From positions 1 through 33,152 of the IMG/VR virus record IMGVR_UViG_3300031951_000722: a stretch of 33,152 bases of DNA, one strand, 5' to 3'. Under the pieces are notes generated by a model. The model made no database searches and had not been told where the DNA came from. It saw only the letters and a program-made list of their open reading frames with translations. Positions 6,603 through 14,056 of the stretch are shown here, one piece after another. A program made the position numbers and the translations under genes. Position 1 is the stretch's first letter. Each line of letters begins with the position of its first letter. Source of the DNA: a virus.

Positions 6603-7361
6603 TTAATATTCCATTTCGGGAAAACTGGCTTTTACTGTCCAGTATTCTGTTGATAAATTACTTCTTACTTTCCATAAATTACTTGTATGGTAGCCTGACT
6701 TATAAAAGCATTTACAAGTAGCATCTACTATTTGCTTTGCACTCATGCCTCTGTTATACTTTGCCAACATATACCTCTTGCAATTCTTGTACCTTGGTAG
6801 ATTAAGAACATCTGCCCAACCTTGCACCATGGCATTGTAGGAGGAGAAAGCCTGGAAGGCGCAAGGTATCTTCTTACCATTCTTATAGCAGTCATCCATT
6901 GCATTCATCTTCTTACCAGTGCCTCTGTATTTTATCCCACCTGGATTAAGTGCTTTTGCCATCAACTTACTTTCTATTCCGGCATTGGTAGCCTCAATAA
7001 TAAAAAAAGCATAGATAACGGAGATAGGAAGATCTGTTTTCTTGTGCATTGTGTAAAAGAAATCTTCATACATAAAGCCTAACCATACTCTTCTTAAATC
7101 AACCAGACTTTTGTTTTTTAATCTTCTAAATCCTTGGTCTTCTAAAAACTGTTGTAACTCCTCCTTGCCCATGCTCTTTATCTGTGTGCCTGGCAGATTC
7201 TTCATATCAATTACCATTAGATTATCCTGTGGATATTCCTTTGCAGGATTCGGAGCTGATACCTTGGTAGCTGTGTAGCCTTGGCCAACAAGGGAGATGA
7301 AGAGGGAGGAGATGACGAGGAGTAAAAGCAGATAGCCTTTTACTTTTGTTTGTTTGTTCAT
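6603..7361 (-). CDS. Exported glucosaminidase-like cell-wall hydrolase
   Basis: 252 aa. A basic start followed by a hydrophobic stretch at 10-27 (YLLLLLVISSLFISLVG) is a signal peptide or anchor. The mature part from about 105 resembles the glucosaminidase (LYZ2/FlgJ) domain: SVIYAFFIIEATNAG with the likely catalytic E123, NPGGIKY (139-145) in place of the usual N-x-F-G-I-K, AFQAFSSY (168-175), then WADVLNLPRY. These enzymes cleave N-acetylglucosaminyl bonds in peptidoglycan. Four cysteines (158, 167, 194 and one near 219) could form disulfides in the periplasm. It is in the early block beside SSB rather than the lysis cassette, so it may act before or independently of lysis. Confidence 0.7.
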   Translation of the reverse strand: MNKQTKVKGYLLLLLVISSLFISLVGQGYTATKVSAPNPAKEYPQDNLMVIDMKNLPGTQIKSMGKEELQQFLEDQGFRRLKNKSLVDLRRVWLGFMYEDFFYTMHKKTDLPISVIYAFFIIEATNAGIESKLMAKALNPGGIKYRGTGKKMNAMDDCYKNGKKIPCAFQAFSSYNAMVQGWADVLNLPRYKNCKRYMLAKYNRGMSAKQIVDATCKCFYKSGYHTSNLWKVRSNLSTEYWTVKASFPEMEY

Positions 7362-7385
7362 ACTGATAATGTTTAAAATAAATAA

Positions 7386-7772
7386 TTAAAATGGCAGATC
7401 ACCATCCATGTCAACCTTGCCAGTTGGCGGCATAGTGGTGAGAGGTGTGGGTTCTGCGGTTGGCTTTCCTCCAAATTCTAAAGAGGTGACACGGCAGTTA
7501 ATAACGGCAGCTGCTTCTCCATTTTTTTGGGTGTAGGCATTTACTCCACCACTACCTTCTACTACAATGTAAGTACCTTTAGTAATAAATGGCTTTAGCT
7601 TTTCACCTCGCTCTCCCCAGACATTACAACTTACCCACACTGTTTTTTCAGATGGATTAGGGCCATACACCTTTTCAGTGTGAGCAACACTAAATGAACA
7701 TACAGTAGTATCACCAACGCTTTTTAATTCAGCATCTTGTCCTACTCTTCCAGAAACAATTAATTTTATCAT
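7386..7772 (-). CDS. ssb: Single-stranded DNA-binding protein
   Basis: 128 aa with an OB-fold of the bacterial SSB family: MIKLIVSGRVGQDAELKSV, then VCSFSVAHTEK, VWVSCNVWGERGEKLKPFITKGTYIVVEG and INCRVTSLEF. A Pro/Thr-rich linker leads to an acidic tip ending DMDGDLPF, the hallmark SSB tail that recruits replication and repair partners. It coats single-stranded DNA during phage replication. It is first in the leftward operon, starting about 10 bases after the predicted transcription start from the promoter at 7789-7818. Confidence 0.95.
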   Translation of the reverse strand: MIKLIVSGRVGQDAELKSVGDTTVCSFSVAHTEKVYGPNPSEKTVWVSCNVWGERGEKLKPFITKGTYIVVEGSGGVNAYTQKNGEAAAVINCRVTSLEFGGKPTAEPTPLTTMPPTGKVDMDGDLPF

Positions 7773-7784
7773 ATAAATTTATTT

Positions 7785-7815
7785 TTTGCAAAGTTATATA
7801 TTTATTATATATTTG
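7785..7815 (+). promoter_or_regulatory. Rightward Bacteroidota-type promoter
   Basis: TTTG (7785-7788), a 19-base spacer and TATATTTG (7808-7815) match the primary sigma consensus of Bacteroidota (TTTG, N19, TAnnTTTG). The predicted start near 7822 gives a leader of about 14 bases before the 52-aa regulator gene. It drives the whole rightward operon as far as the sequence shows. Confidence 0.8.
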
Positions 7816-7818
7816 CAA
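7789..7818 (-). promoter_or_regulatory. ssb: Leftward promoter interlocked with the rightward one
   Basis: On the minus strand, TTG (7816-7818), a 19-base spacer and TAACTTTG (7789-7796) form a second consensus promoter. Its -7 box lies next to the -33 box of the rightward promoter and the reverse, so polymerase can hardly occupy both. Inverted copies TTGCAAA (7786-7792) and TTTGCAA (7812-7818) are 26 bases apart and are a plausible operator for a dimeric regulator. Confidence 0.75.
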
Positions 7819-7835
7819 CATTAAAACAAATAAAT

Positions 7836-7994
7836 ATGGAAAAAATTATGTTGGCTAAAAAGAAAGGTGTTTTATTAAGTGATGAGATTCATGAGAAATT
7901 ATTAAAAATTCAAATTGATATATCGTATAAAACAAGGAAACGAGTATCACTTGAAAAGACTATTGAACACATTTTAGATAACTACAAGAAATGA
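7836..7994 (+). CDS. Ribbon-helix-helix-like small regulator, 52 aa
   Basis: Reads MEKIMLAKKKGVLLSDEIHE to the end TIEHILDNYKK. A short strand (KGVLLS, 10-15) is followed by helix A (DEIHEKLLKIQIDISYKT) and helix B (SLEKTIEHILDNY), the order of the Arc/CopG/MetJ fold. Such proteins are dimers that insert the paired strands into the major groove, usually repressing their own promoter. Here the gene sits directly behind the interlocked divergent promoters with a dyad, an ideal place for autoregulation and for choosing between early and late transcription. Its stop overlaps the glycosyltransferase start by four bases (ATGA). The fold is predicted from pattern only. Confidence 0.65.
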   Translation: MEKIMLAKKKGVLLSDEIHEKLLKIQIDISYKTRKRVSLEKTIEHILDNYKK

Positions 7995-8980
7995 AGTTAA
8001 CCACATTTACATCATCTAAAAGTCAGGCTACTGATTATTACCGTAGCATAGGCCCATTTACAAGGTTAGCTTTACAGAAGAAATTTGAGCATACTATCTG
8101 CCCACAAGAAAGAGCGCAGTGGCATGACATTTATAATACTGACATTGTATTGATACAACGGCCTAACTCAACGGCATCGCTGGGAATAATGGCAGATGCT
8201 AAAAGGATGGGAAAGAAGGTTATTATTGACTTTGATGATCACTTATTGGAAGTGCCAGAAGATAATCCTGCTAATCATTATTTTGCTAATCCACAGGTAC
8301 AAAAACAAATACAAGATACTTTCCTATTTGCCGATGCAGTCATAGTATCTACTAAAAAGCTATATGACCTTTACCATCCAATGTGCCAGGGAAAGATACC
8401 TATGTTTGTCATTCCTAATGGTTGGAATCCAACAGACCTACCAATGTTTGAAGTAAAGGAAAGGCATACTCCGACAAGATTTGTTTGGAGAGGTGGTTCA
8501 ACACATTTTGCAGATTTACATACTATCAAGGCTGAAATAAATCAGATGATAGAAATGAATACAGAAGTTACCTTTTTTGGCTTAAATAAGTTTATGATGT
8601 ACGACTTAAGCAAGAAGGCTATCAATGTTGATTGGTCTTCTATGTTTGTCTATTTTACATTCATGCAGCGTATAGAAGGTGACTTTGGTTTTTATCCATT
8701 AGTAAGGAATGATTTTAACTTATCTAAAAGTAATATCTTTGCCATAGAGTGTATAGCTAATGGTATGCCAGTCTTAGCAGATAGTTACTTTCCAGAGTTT
8801 AATATACCTGGTGTATTGCATTACGATAATCCTGCACAATTTATAGACTTAGTGACTAATATAGTTAATGGCAACATTGACAAGGTGGCAAGCGTTAAGG
8901 CAGGAAGACAATATGTTAAGGAGGTGTTGCACATAGATTTACTTAATAAGAAGCGATGGGAGATATTAAAAGGGATATAG
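7991..8980 (+). CDS. GT-B glycosyltransferase 1 (group 1 / GT4-like)
   Basis: 329 aa. The N-terminal half has MKLTTFTSSKSQATDYYRSI and KRMGKKVIIDFDDHL (71-85). Then come VIPNGWNP (140-147), FVWRGGSTHF (164-173), and a C-terminal nucleotide-sugar region NLSKSNIFAIECIANGMPVLA (243-263), corresponding to the Glu-containing donor site of Glycos_transf_1 enzymes. It probably transfers a sugar to a phage or host acceptor. A full-length paralogue lies at 18354-19325. It is coupled to the regulator gene by an ATGA overlap and followed immediately by the HNH gene, so it is expressed with packaging genes. Candidate acceptors are virion proteins, notably the Thr/Ser-rich fibre. DNA glycosylation is less likely, as no modified-base synthesis gene is seen. 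Confidence 0.8.
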   Translation: MKLTTFTSSKSQATDYYRSIGPFTRLALQKKFEHTICPQERAQWHDIYNTDIVLIQRPNSTASLGIMADAKRMGKKVIIDFDDHLLEVPEDNPANHYFANPQVQKQIQDTFLFADAVIVSTKKLYDLYHPMCQGKIPMFVIPNGWNPTDLPMFEVKERHTPTRFVWRGGSTHFADLHTIKAEINQMIEMNTEVTFFGLNKFMMYDLSKKAINVDWSSMFVYFTFMQRIEGDFGFYPLVRNDFNLSKSNIFAIECIANGMPVLADSYFPEFNIPGVLHYDNPAQFIDLVTNIVNGNIDKVASVKAGRQYVKEVLHIDLLNKKRWEILKGI

Positions 8981-9427
8981 ATGCCATACATAAGCAAGGG
9001 AATAAGTAGTACTATACACAAGGCTAAGATGCAGCGCACACCAAGCGGTGAGCAAGGTAGCTACAATAACGCATGGCATAAGATGAGCAAGTCTTATCGT
9101 CGTGCTAATCCTTTATGTGAATGCTGTATAGTGTTAGGTATAATGACAGACATAACGCCTGGTGATTATAAAGGATGCGTAGATCACATGATACCTATTA
9201 CTCGCAATGGTTCGATGTATAACTTAAACAATCTATTAGCTTTGTGTAAGTCATGCCATGATACTAAGTCAGTCAATGAGAAGGGCAACATAGCACCTGT
9301 AAACATACACATGGATGTGGATGGGAAGTATATACCTGCGGACAAGGCACAGGTCATAGCATGGTTAGCGGACAAGGTGAGGAAGAGGGCAGAGGTCGGT
9401 GGAGACGGGGGAGGAGGAAAAACATAG
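8981..9427 (+). CDS. HNH endonuclease of the packaging module
   Basis: 148 aa. Zinc-binding pairs C112-x2-C115-like are seen as CECC (residues about 45-48) and LCKSCHDTKS (about 87-96), around the central VDHMIPITRNGSMYNLNNLLAL segment, which gives the H-N-H core. Such HNH proteins often lie directly before terminase small subunits in HK97-type phages, where they support cutting of concatemeric DNA by the terminase complex. The gene starts one base after the glycosyltransferase stop. The C-terminus is Gly-rich (GGDGGGGKT). Confidence 0.88.
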   Translation: MPYISKGISSTIHKAKMQRTPSGEQGSYNNAWHKMSKSYRRANPLCECCIVLGIMTDITPGDYKGCVDHMIPITRNGSMYNLNNLLALCKSCHDTKSVNEKGNIAPVNIHMDVDGKYIPADKAQVIAWLADKVRKRAEVGGDGGGGKT

Positions 9428-9520
9428 GCAAATACAGGATAATCGGTAGCCCAAACTTATCTCGCATCAACGCAGACCTAAAAGGGGGGTTTAATAAAAA
9501 ATTTTATAAAGTAAAATAAC

Positions 9521-9970
9521 ATGGCACAAAAGAGCATAAAAACAAAACTACTCCAAGGCACCTTGGAGAAATCAAGGGTTAAGACATTCACTCCTGGTGA
9601 AATCGGTGAGCCGATGTTTAACCTTGACGCAGGTGAGCAAAGAATTTACAACAGAATCCGTGAACACCTACATCTTCACAAGGCTGGAAAGCAGGTAGAT
9701 GAGATTTACCTTTCAATCGCAGCTCGGGCAATAGGTCATTTATTGCACAATGCCGAGATATTGAGCAAAGATGGCGCAGTTATGGTGCATCCTAACGGTG
9801 CAAGGCAGGTAAGTGCCGAATGGACTGCATTTAAGCAAGGATTTGAACTTTTCCTTGAATTATCTAAGACATTAGGTCTTGATCCGAAGTCAAGGCTAAC
9901 TTTAGAGTATTTCCAGGATGGAAGTGGTGATGAGGAGGATGAAATAGCTAAACTACTTAAAATGAACTAA
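9521..9970 (+). CDS. terS: Terminase small subunit, P27 family
   Basis: 149 aa. Pattern of the P27 family: an N-terminal region leading to LDAGEQRIYNRIREHLHLHKAGKQVDEIYLSIAARAIGHLLHNAEIL, then NGARQVSAEWTAFKQGFELFLELSKTLGLDPKSRLTLEYF, where the L-G-L-x-P-x-S-R segment is typical. It recognises phage DNA for packaging and loads the large subunit as a ring. An acidic C-terminal tail (DGSGDEEDEIAKLL) follows. It lies between HNH and terL, separated from terL only by a small membrane-protein gene. The start ATG is preceded by an A-rich stretch without a Shine-Dalgarno motif. Confidence 0.9.
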   Translation: MAQKSIKTKLLQGTLEKSRVKTFTPGEIGEPMFNLDAGEQRIYNRIREHLHLHKAGKQVDEIYLSIAARAIGHLLHNAEILSKDGAVMVHPNGARQVSAEWTAFKQGFELFLELSKTLGLDPKSRLTLEYFQDGSGDEEDEIAKLLKMN

Positions 9971-9973
9971 ATC

Positions 9974-10189
9974 ATGGAACAAATTAAAGAAATTGCCATC
10001 TCTATCCTTGCCTCTGCCGTTGCTCTGGCACTTATCTCCGTGCCGGTGTACATTATGTGGAATTGGTTAATCCCTAATATTTTTAATCTCCCATACATTG
10101 ACTATGTTGAGGCATGGGGACTAATGGCATTTGCAGTTTTGCTAAATAGTATTTTTGGATTAACTGTAAAAAGTAAAAAAGATAAATGA
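9974..10189 (+). CDS. Small two-helix membrane protein, 71 aa
   Basis: Two hydrophobic segments, about residues 9-33 (SILASAVALALISVPVYIMW) and 47-66 (AWGLMAFAVLLNSIFGLTV), separated by a short polar turn and followed by a lysine-rich end (KSKKDK). It is predicted to be an inner-membrane protein with both ends on the same side. Its position between the terminase subunits is unusual. Small two-helix proteins can be holin or antiholin-like, but a separate holin gene lies with the lysis genes. Stop and next start overlap as ATGA. Function unknown. Confidence 0.7.
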   Translation: MEQIKEIAISILASAVALALISVPVYIMWNWLIPNIFNLPYIDYVEAWGLMAFAVLLNSIFGLTVKSKKDK

Positions 10190-11853
10190 AATTTATTGAG
10201 GATGTTGTTTCGGGGAAGTTATTGTTAGGCAATTACGCAAGGTTGGCAGTTGAACGGCATCTGAATGATTTAAAAAATAAAGATTGGGAATATACTTACT
10301 CCGAGGCATACGCTAACCGGGCCTTTAACTTTATCTCTGCCCTCCGGCATACCAAAGGAGAATTTGCTGGTCAAAGGTTTAACATCCAACCTTTCCAGGA
10401 GTTTTTCATAAAGGTACTGTTTGGGTGGCAGAGAAAAGAAGGAGGCAGACGCTTCCGCAAAGCATATCTTGAAATAGCAAGGAAAAATGGAAAGACAGAG
10501 TTAGCCGCTGCCATTGCTGTGTACTGTTTCCTCTGTGACAATGAAACGGGAGCGGAAGTTTACACAGCTGCGACTACCAGAGATCAGGCAAGGATAGCAT
10601 TTGATACTGCAAAGGTGATGCTTAAATCATTAAAGGCAGATTCACGCACATTTAACAAGTTAGTTAATGTTTTAAAGTATAATTGCAACGTACCATCCAC
10701 TAATAGTAAATTTGAGGCAGTGGCATCGGAGGCAGACACATTGGATGGACTTAATCCGCACTATGCAGGAATTGATGAATACCATTCACATAAAACAAGT
10801 GACGTTTTAGAGGTAATGGAGACTGGCATGGGATCACGTTCACAGCCATTACTTCTTATTACTACTACGGCTGGCTTTAACCGTGAATCACCTTGCTATA
10901 TGTTCCGGAAGGTAATGGTTGACATATTAGAAAATAGGAAAGTAGATAATAGCGTTTTTACTTTGCTCTTTTGCCTGGATGAAGGTGACGATTGGCAGGA
11001 TAAAAAGAATTGGACAAAAAGCAATCCTAACCTGGGAGTTACTCCTTATATCAGCTATATGGATGATCAGTATCAAAAGGCATTGAACGAAGGAGCTGCT
11101 AAACAGATTCAATTCATGACAAAAAATCTAAACGTATGGACAACTACCTCCAGCGTTTGGATTTCCAATAGTTACATTGAATCTACCAGGTTAAAAGTAG
11201 ATGATGAAATTCTTTATAACAAAAAATGCTTTGCAGGCTTAGACCTTGCCTCCACTCGTGACATTGCGGCCTTAGTGCTTTGTTTCCCTGTGCAACAAGG
11301 ACTTGATAAACCACATATTAAATCCTATTTCTTTTGTCCAGAGGATAACGTAAGGGAGAGATCCTTGTCCGATGGAGTGCCTTATGTGCAATGGGCACAG
11401 GATGGAGATATTATTATGACTGAAGGGAATGTTACTGACTATGATTTTATAAAAGCTAAGGTTATTGAGTTAACTGCAAAATATAAAATAGAGTGTATAG
11501 CGTTTGATAGATGGAATGCAAGTCAACTTGTTATACAGCTGACAAATGATGGTGCAAATATGAAACCATTTGGACAAGGCTTTATTTCGATGTCTGCACC
11601 AACAAAAGAAATAGAAAAGATGTTTTTATCAAATGAGATAACACACGATGGAAATCCAGTCATGGAGTGGATGATGACAAACGTAATGCTTAGGTTTGAT
11701 CCTGCTGGAAACATAAAGATAGATAAAGCTAAGTCAACTGAAAAGGTAGATGGGCCGGTCGCAATGGTTATGGCATACGCACAAATTATGGTAGAGGACA
11801 GACCAACCATTTACACATCTGGTGAACGTGAACAAGGATTATTAATGTTATAA
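10186..11853 (+). CDS. terL: Terminase large subunit (Terminase_1, HK97-like)
   Basis: 555 aa packaging motor. The ATPase domain has Walker A ARKNGKT (98-104), the adenine/translocation region YTAATTRDQARIAFD (126-140), Walker B GIDEYH (195-200) and coupling motif TTTAG (226-230). The nuclease domain begins at about 345 with FAGLDLASTRDIAAL, whose Asp 353 is a metal ligand of the RNase H-like fold, followed by IECIAFDRWNASQ and a later acidic patch. It pumps DNA into the prohead and cuts the concatemer. Length and motif order are normal. The stop overlaps the next ATG by one base. Confidence 0.96.
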   Translation: MKFIEDVVSGKLLLGNYARLAVERHLNDLKNKDWEYTYSEAYANRAFNFISALRHTKGEFAGQRFNIQPFQEFFIKVLFGWQRKEGGRRFRKAYLEIARKNGKTELAAAIAVYCFLCDNETGAEVYTAATTRDQARIAFDTAKVMLKSLKADSRTFNKLVNVLKYNCNVPSTNSKFEAVASEADTLDGLNPHYAGIDEYHSHKTSDVLEVMETGMGSRSQPLLLITTTAGFNRESPCYMFRKVMVDILENRKVDNSVFTLLFCLDEGDDWQDKKNWTKSNPNLGVTPYISYMDDQYQKALNEGAAKQIQFMTKNLNVWTTTSSVWISNSYIESTRLKVDDEILYNKKCFAGLDLASTRDIAALVLCFPVQQGLDKPHIKSYFFCPEDNVRERSLSDGVPYVQWAQDGDIIMTEGNVTDYDFIKAKVIELTAKYKIECIAFDRWNASQLVIQLTNDGANMKPFGQGFISMSAPTKEIEKMFLSNEITHDGNPVMEWMMTNVMLRFDPAGNIKIDKAKSTEKVDGPVAMVMAYAQIMVEDRPTIYTSGEREQGLLML

Positions 11854-12116
11854 TGTACCTAATTGAAAAGTTAAAAATGTCAATTATGGAGATTTTAATG
11901 AAGAAACATGAGTACGCTCAACAAGTCAGGCAGATTAATTGCACAAGCGGTTATTTTCACAGATTTTATGAACTTGTTGGCGATTGTCCCAGGCATGAGG
12001 ATGCGTGGAGAAAGTTAGAAGAGGAAAGGCAGGAGTTAGGACTAAATGAAAAATATAGTACTTATAACTCATTCAGAAAAGCTAAAAAAACATACATGGA
12101 CATTAGGTTCATTTAG
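11853..12116 (+). CDS. Small hypothetical protein after terL, 87 aa
   Basis: Charged helical protein with YFHRFYELVGDCPRHEDAWR followed by LEEERQELGLNEKYSTYNSFRKAKKTY. The last part, with a Y-S-S/T-Y-x-S-F-R-x-A pattern, is common in small proteins of Bacteroidota phages and mobile elements. No known enzyme motif. Start overlaps the terminase stop (TAATG), so it is translationally coupled. Downstream are 51 non-coding bases and the portal hairpin, making this the last gene of the packaging segment. Confidence 0.7.
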   Translation: MYLIEKLKMSIMEILMKKHEYAQQVRQINCTSGYFHRFYELVGDCPRHEDAWRKLEEERQELGLNEKYSTYNSFRKAKKTYMDIRFI

Positions 12117-12162
12117 CTTGTTACTAAAAGTTGTTGATTTCATACTGATTTTGTTTATTTTT

Positions 12163-12201
12163 ACCGCATGGCAATACTCGACACCATGCGGTCTTTTTTT
12201 T
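12163..12201 (+). terminator. Perfect terminator hairpin containing the portal start codon
   Basis: ACCGCATGG (12163-12171), a 12-nt loop and CCATGCGGT (12184-12192) form a perfect 9-bp GC-rich stem, followed by C and T8 (12194-12201). The first portal ATG (12168-12170) lies in the 5' arm and the second in-frame ATG (12186-12188) in the 3' arm. The structure can stop transcription from the packaging genes and can hide the start codon from ribosomes. I see no convincing TAnnTTTG promoter between it and the terminase genes. Confidence 0.75.
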
Positions 12202-13451
12202 CTACAAAGCGAGGCTCGATAGAAAATCCATCTACACCTATAAACGGTGACACTTTAGGTGCATTGTTCCAGCGTGGCAGTGCTGCTGGTGTGGCAGTGG
12301 ATGAATACGCAATTATAGGACTTCCTGCTTTTTATCGCGCTACTCAAATACTTGGAGGTGTTATTGCCTCTATTCCTTTTGATATTATAGAAAAACAAGA
12401 TAATGGAGGAGTAAGAATAGCAAAGGATCATCCTAACTACAAAGTAATATCAAGAGAGCCATCGGACTTATATACCTCCCACACTTTTTATAAGACAATG
12501 GTGCTTCACTATTTGGCGCATGGTGCATTTTACGCTGCAATCAATAGAAATAGCATAACTACAAGAATAAACAGCCTTACTATTCTTAATCCTACCAAAA
12601 TGGAGATTGGATATAATAGTAGGAATGAACTCGTTTTTAAGAATAAAGAAAATAATAAAACATACAGAGGGGAGAATATTATCTACATTCCCAATCTTGC
12701 ATGGGATGGCGTTAAGGCGTTGTTAGTGCCAGACGTTCACCGTGACAATTTTGGGTTAGCTTTAGCCAACAGAAACTACGGTGCTAACTTTTACAAAAAC
12801 GGTGCGCATCTTAACGGTGTATTAAAGCATCCTGGTAGATTGACTAATGAGGCATACGATAGATTAAAAGGTAGTTTTAATAGAGCATTTGGTGGAAGTC
12901 AAAACGCTGGAGGTACAGCTATTTTAGAGGAAGGTATGGACTTTCAAAAGGTAGGTCTTAATCCCTCTGATGCAGCATTTAACGAAACGAAGAAAGCTAC
13001 CATTTCCGACATTGCAAGGATAACAGGTGTTCCTGGTGTTTTATTGGAAGATATGGACAAAGCAACCTTTGGCAACATGGAACAGTTGAGCCAAATGTTT
13101 GTGAACTATACAATTATGCCATTATGCGAAACTATAGAGGCAGAATTTAATAAAAAAATATTTTTTGAAGTAGAAAAGGAAAAGTTTACTACTCGATTTA
13201 ATCTTGATGGCTTATTGCGTGGTGATATAGCTGCAAGATCATCCTATTATACTACGATGCGTAATGTACTGGCGATGTCTCCAAACGAGATTAGGATTAA
13301 AGAAAATATGAATCCCTACGAAGGTGGTGATTCTTATGAGTTACCATTAGCATCTAACATAAAGATAGAGCCATCATCTGAAGGCATTGCACATGAGCAA
13401 GAAGAAGATGTGATTGACATAAATGACGATAGTAACGATACTAACGATTAA
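12168..13451 (+). CDS. Portal protein, HK97 family
   Basis: 427 aa. Typical portal features: an early hydrophobic start MAILDTMRSFF, then YAIIGLPAFYRATQILGGVIASIPFDIIE (V-x-R-x-x-x-I-x-A-x-I-A type helix), DHPNYKVISREPSDLYTSHTFYKTMV, a central YRGENIIYIPNLAWDG, and DIARITGVPGVLLEDMDKATFGNMEQLSQMFVNYTIMPL near the clip and crown. Twelve copies form the ring through which DNA enters and leaves. The acidic C-terminal tail ends in DDSNDTND. The start at 12168 is chosen because it gives the usual MxxLDxxRSFF beginning, although ATG 12186 is possible. Both lie in a terminator-like stem. Confidence 0.95.
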   Translation: MAILDTMRSFFSTKRGSIENPSTPINGDTLGALFQRGSAAGVAVDEYAIIGLPAFYRATQILGGVIASIPFDIIEKQDNGGVRIAKDHPNYKVISREPSDLYTSHTFYKTMVLHYLAHGAFYAAINRNSITTRINSLTILNPTKMEIGYNSRNELVFKNKENNKTYRGENIIYIPNLAWDGVKALLVPDVHRDNFGLALANRNYGANFYKNGAHLNGVLKHPGRLTNEAYDRLKGSFNRAFGGSQNAGGTAILEEGMDFQKVGLNPSDAAFNETKKATISDIARITGVPGVLLEDMDKATFGNMEQLSQMFVNYTIMPLCETIEAEFNKKIFFEVEKEKFTTRFNLDGLLRGDIAARSSYYTTMRNVLAMSPNEIRIKENMNPYEGGDSYELPLASNIKIEPSSEGIAHEQEEDVIDINDDSNDTND

Positions 13452-13456
13452 AATAT

Positions 13457-14056
13457 ATGGAAAAGAGAAGCATAAATTTTGAATTAAGGGCTAAACCTGA
13501 AAGCCGTACTATCTTTGGTACTGCCACAGTGTTTAACTCTTCCTATGACATGGGATGGTATGACGAGGAAATGTCTTCAGAGTCATTAAATGAGGCTGAC
13601 ATGAAAGATGTTGTAGCCTTGTTTAACCATGACATGAATATGGTACTGGCAAGGACATCATCTGGCACATTAAAGCTAAATGTCACAGGCAATGCGATGG
13701 AGTATGAATTTGATGCACCAAACACTACATTAGGCAATGATCTCTTGGAAATGGTAAAGCGTGGTGATGTTTATCAAAGTAGTTTTGCATTTACAGTAGA
13801 GGCAGAGGACTGGCAAGAAAGATCGGGAATGAAACCTAAAAGAGTTATACGTTCTATTAAAAAAGTGTATGATGTTTCACCTGTTACTTATCCAGCTAAT
13901 CCGGATACAATGGTAGCTAAAAGAAGTTACGATGCTACAAAGCAAATAGATGAAGATTTGCTAAAAGTGATTGATATATCTGTTAAATCAGAAATTAATA
14001 TACAGAATGAACTACGCAGGAATGCCCTGCACTTATTAAATTTAAAAACAAAATAA
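13457..14056 (+). CDS. Prohead maturation protease, HK97 family (S78)
   Basis: 199 aa. Has the usual opening (RSINFELRAKPESRTIFGTATVFNSSYD), the catalytic histidine in ALFNHDMNMVLAR (H58) and the catalytic serine in DVYQSSFAF (Ser 108 or 109). Then comes the conserved end VYDVSPVTYPANPDTMVAKR. It cleaves scaffold domains off the capsid protein during prohead maturation, then is lost. It lies between portal and capsid, the standard order, and its stop overlaps the capsid ATG (TAATG). Confidence 0.95.
   Translation: MEKRSINFELRAKPESRTIFGTATVFNSSYDMGWYDEEMSSESLNEADMKDVVALFNHDMNMVLARTSSGTLKLNVTGNAMEYEFDAPNTTLGNDLLEMVKRGDVYQSSFAFTVEAEDWQERSGMKPKRVIRSIKKVYDVSPVTYPANPDTMVAKRSYDATKQIDEDLLKVIDISVKSEINIQNELRRNALHLLNLKTK

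Noticed and set aside
9428-9520. Open stretch after the HNH gene reading GKYRIIGSPNLSRINADLKG in another frame
   Set aside because: It has no start codon. A -1 shift at the GGAAAAAC would be needed, and the heptamer does not fit X XXY YYZ. Treated as non-coding spacer.
12118-12153. Promoter-like TGATTTTG before the portal gene
   Set aside because: The A of TAnnTTTG is replaced and TTG elements are 12 or 25 bases away rather than about 19. Not supported.
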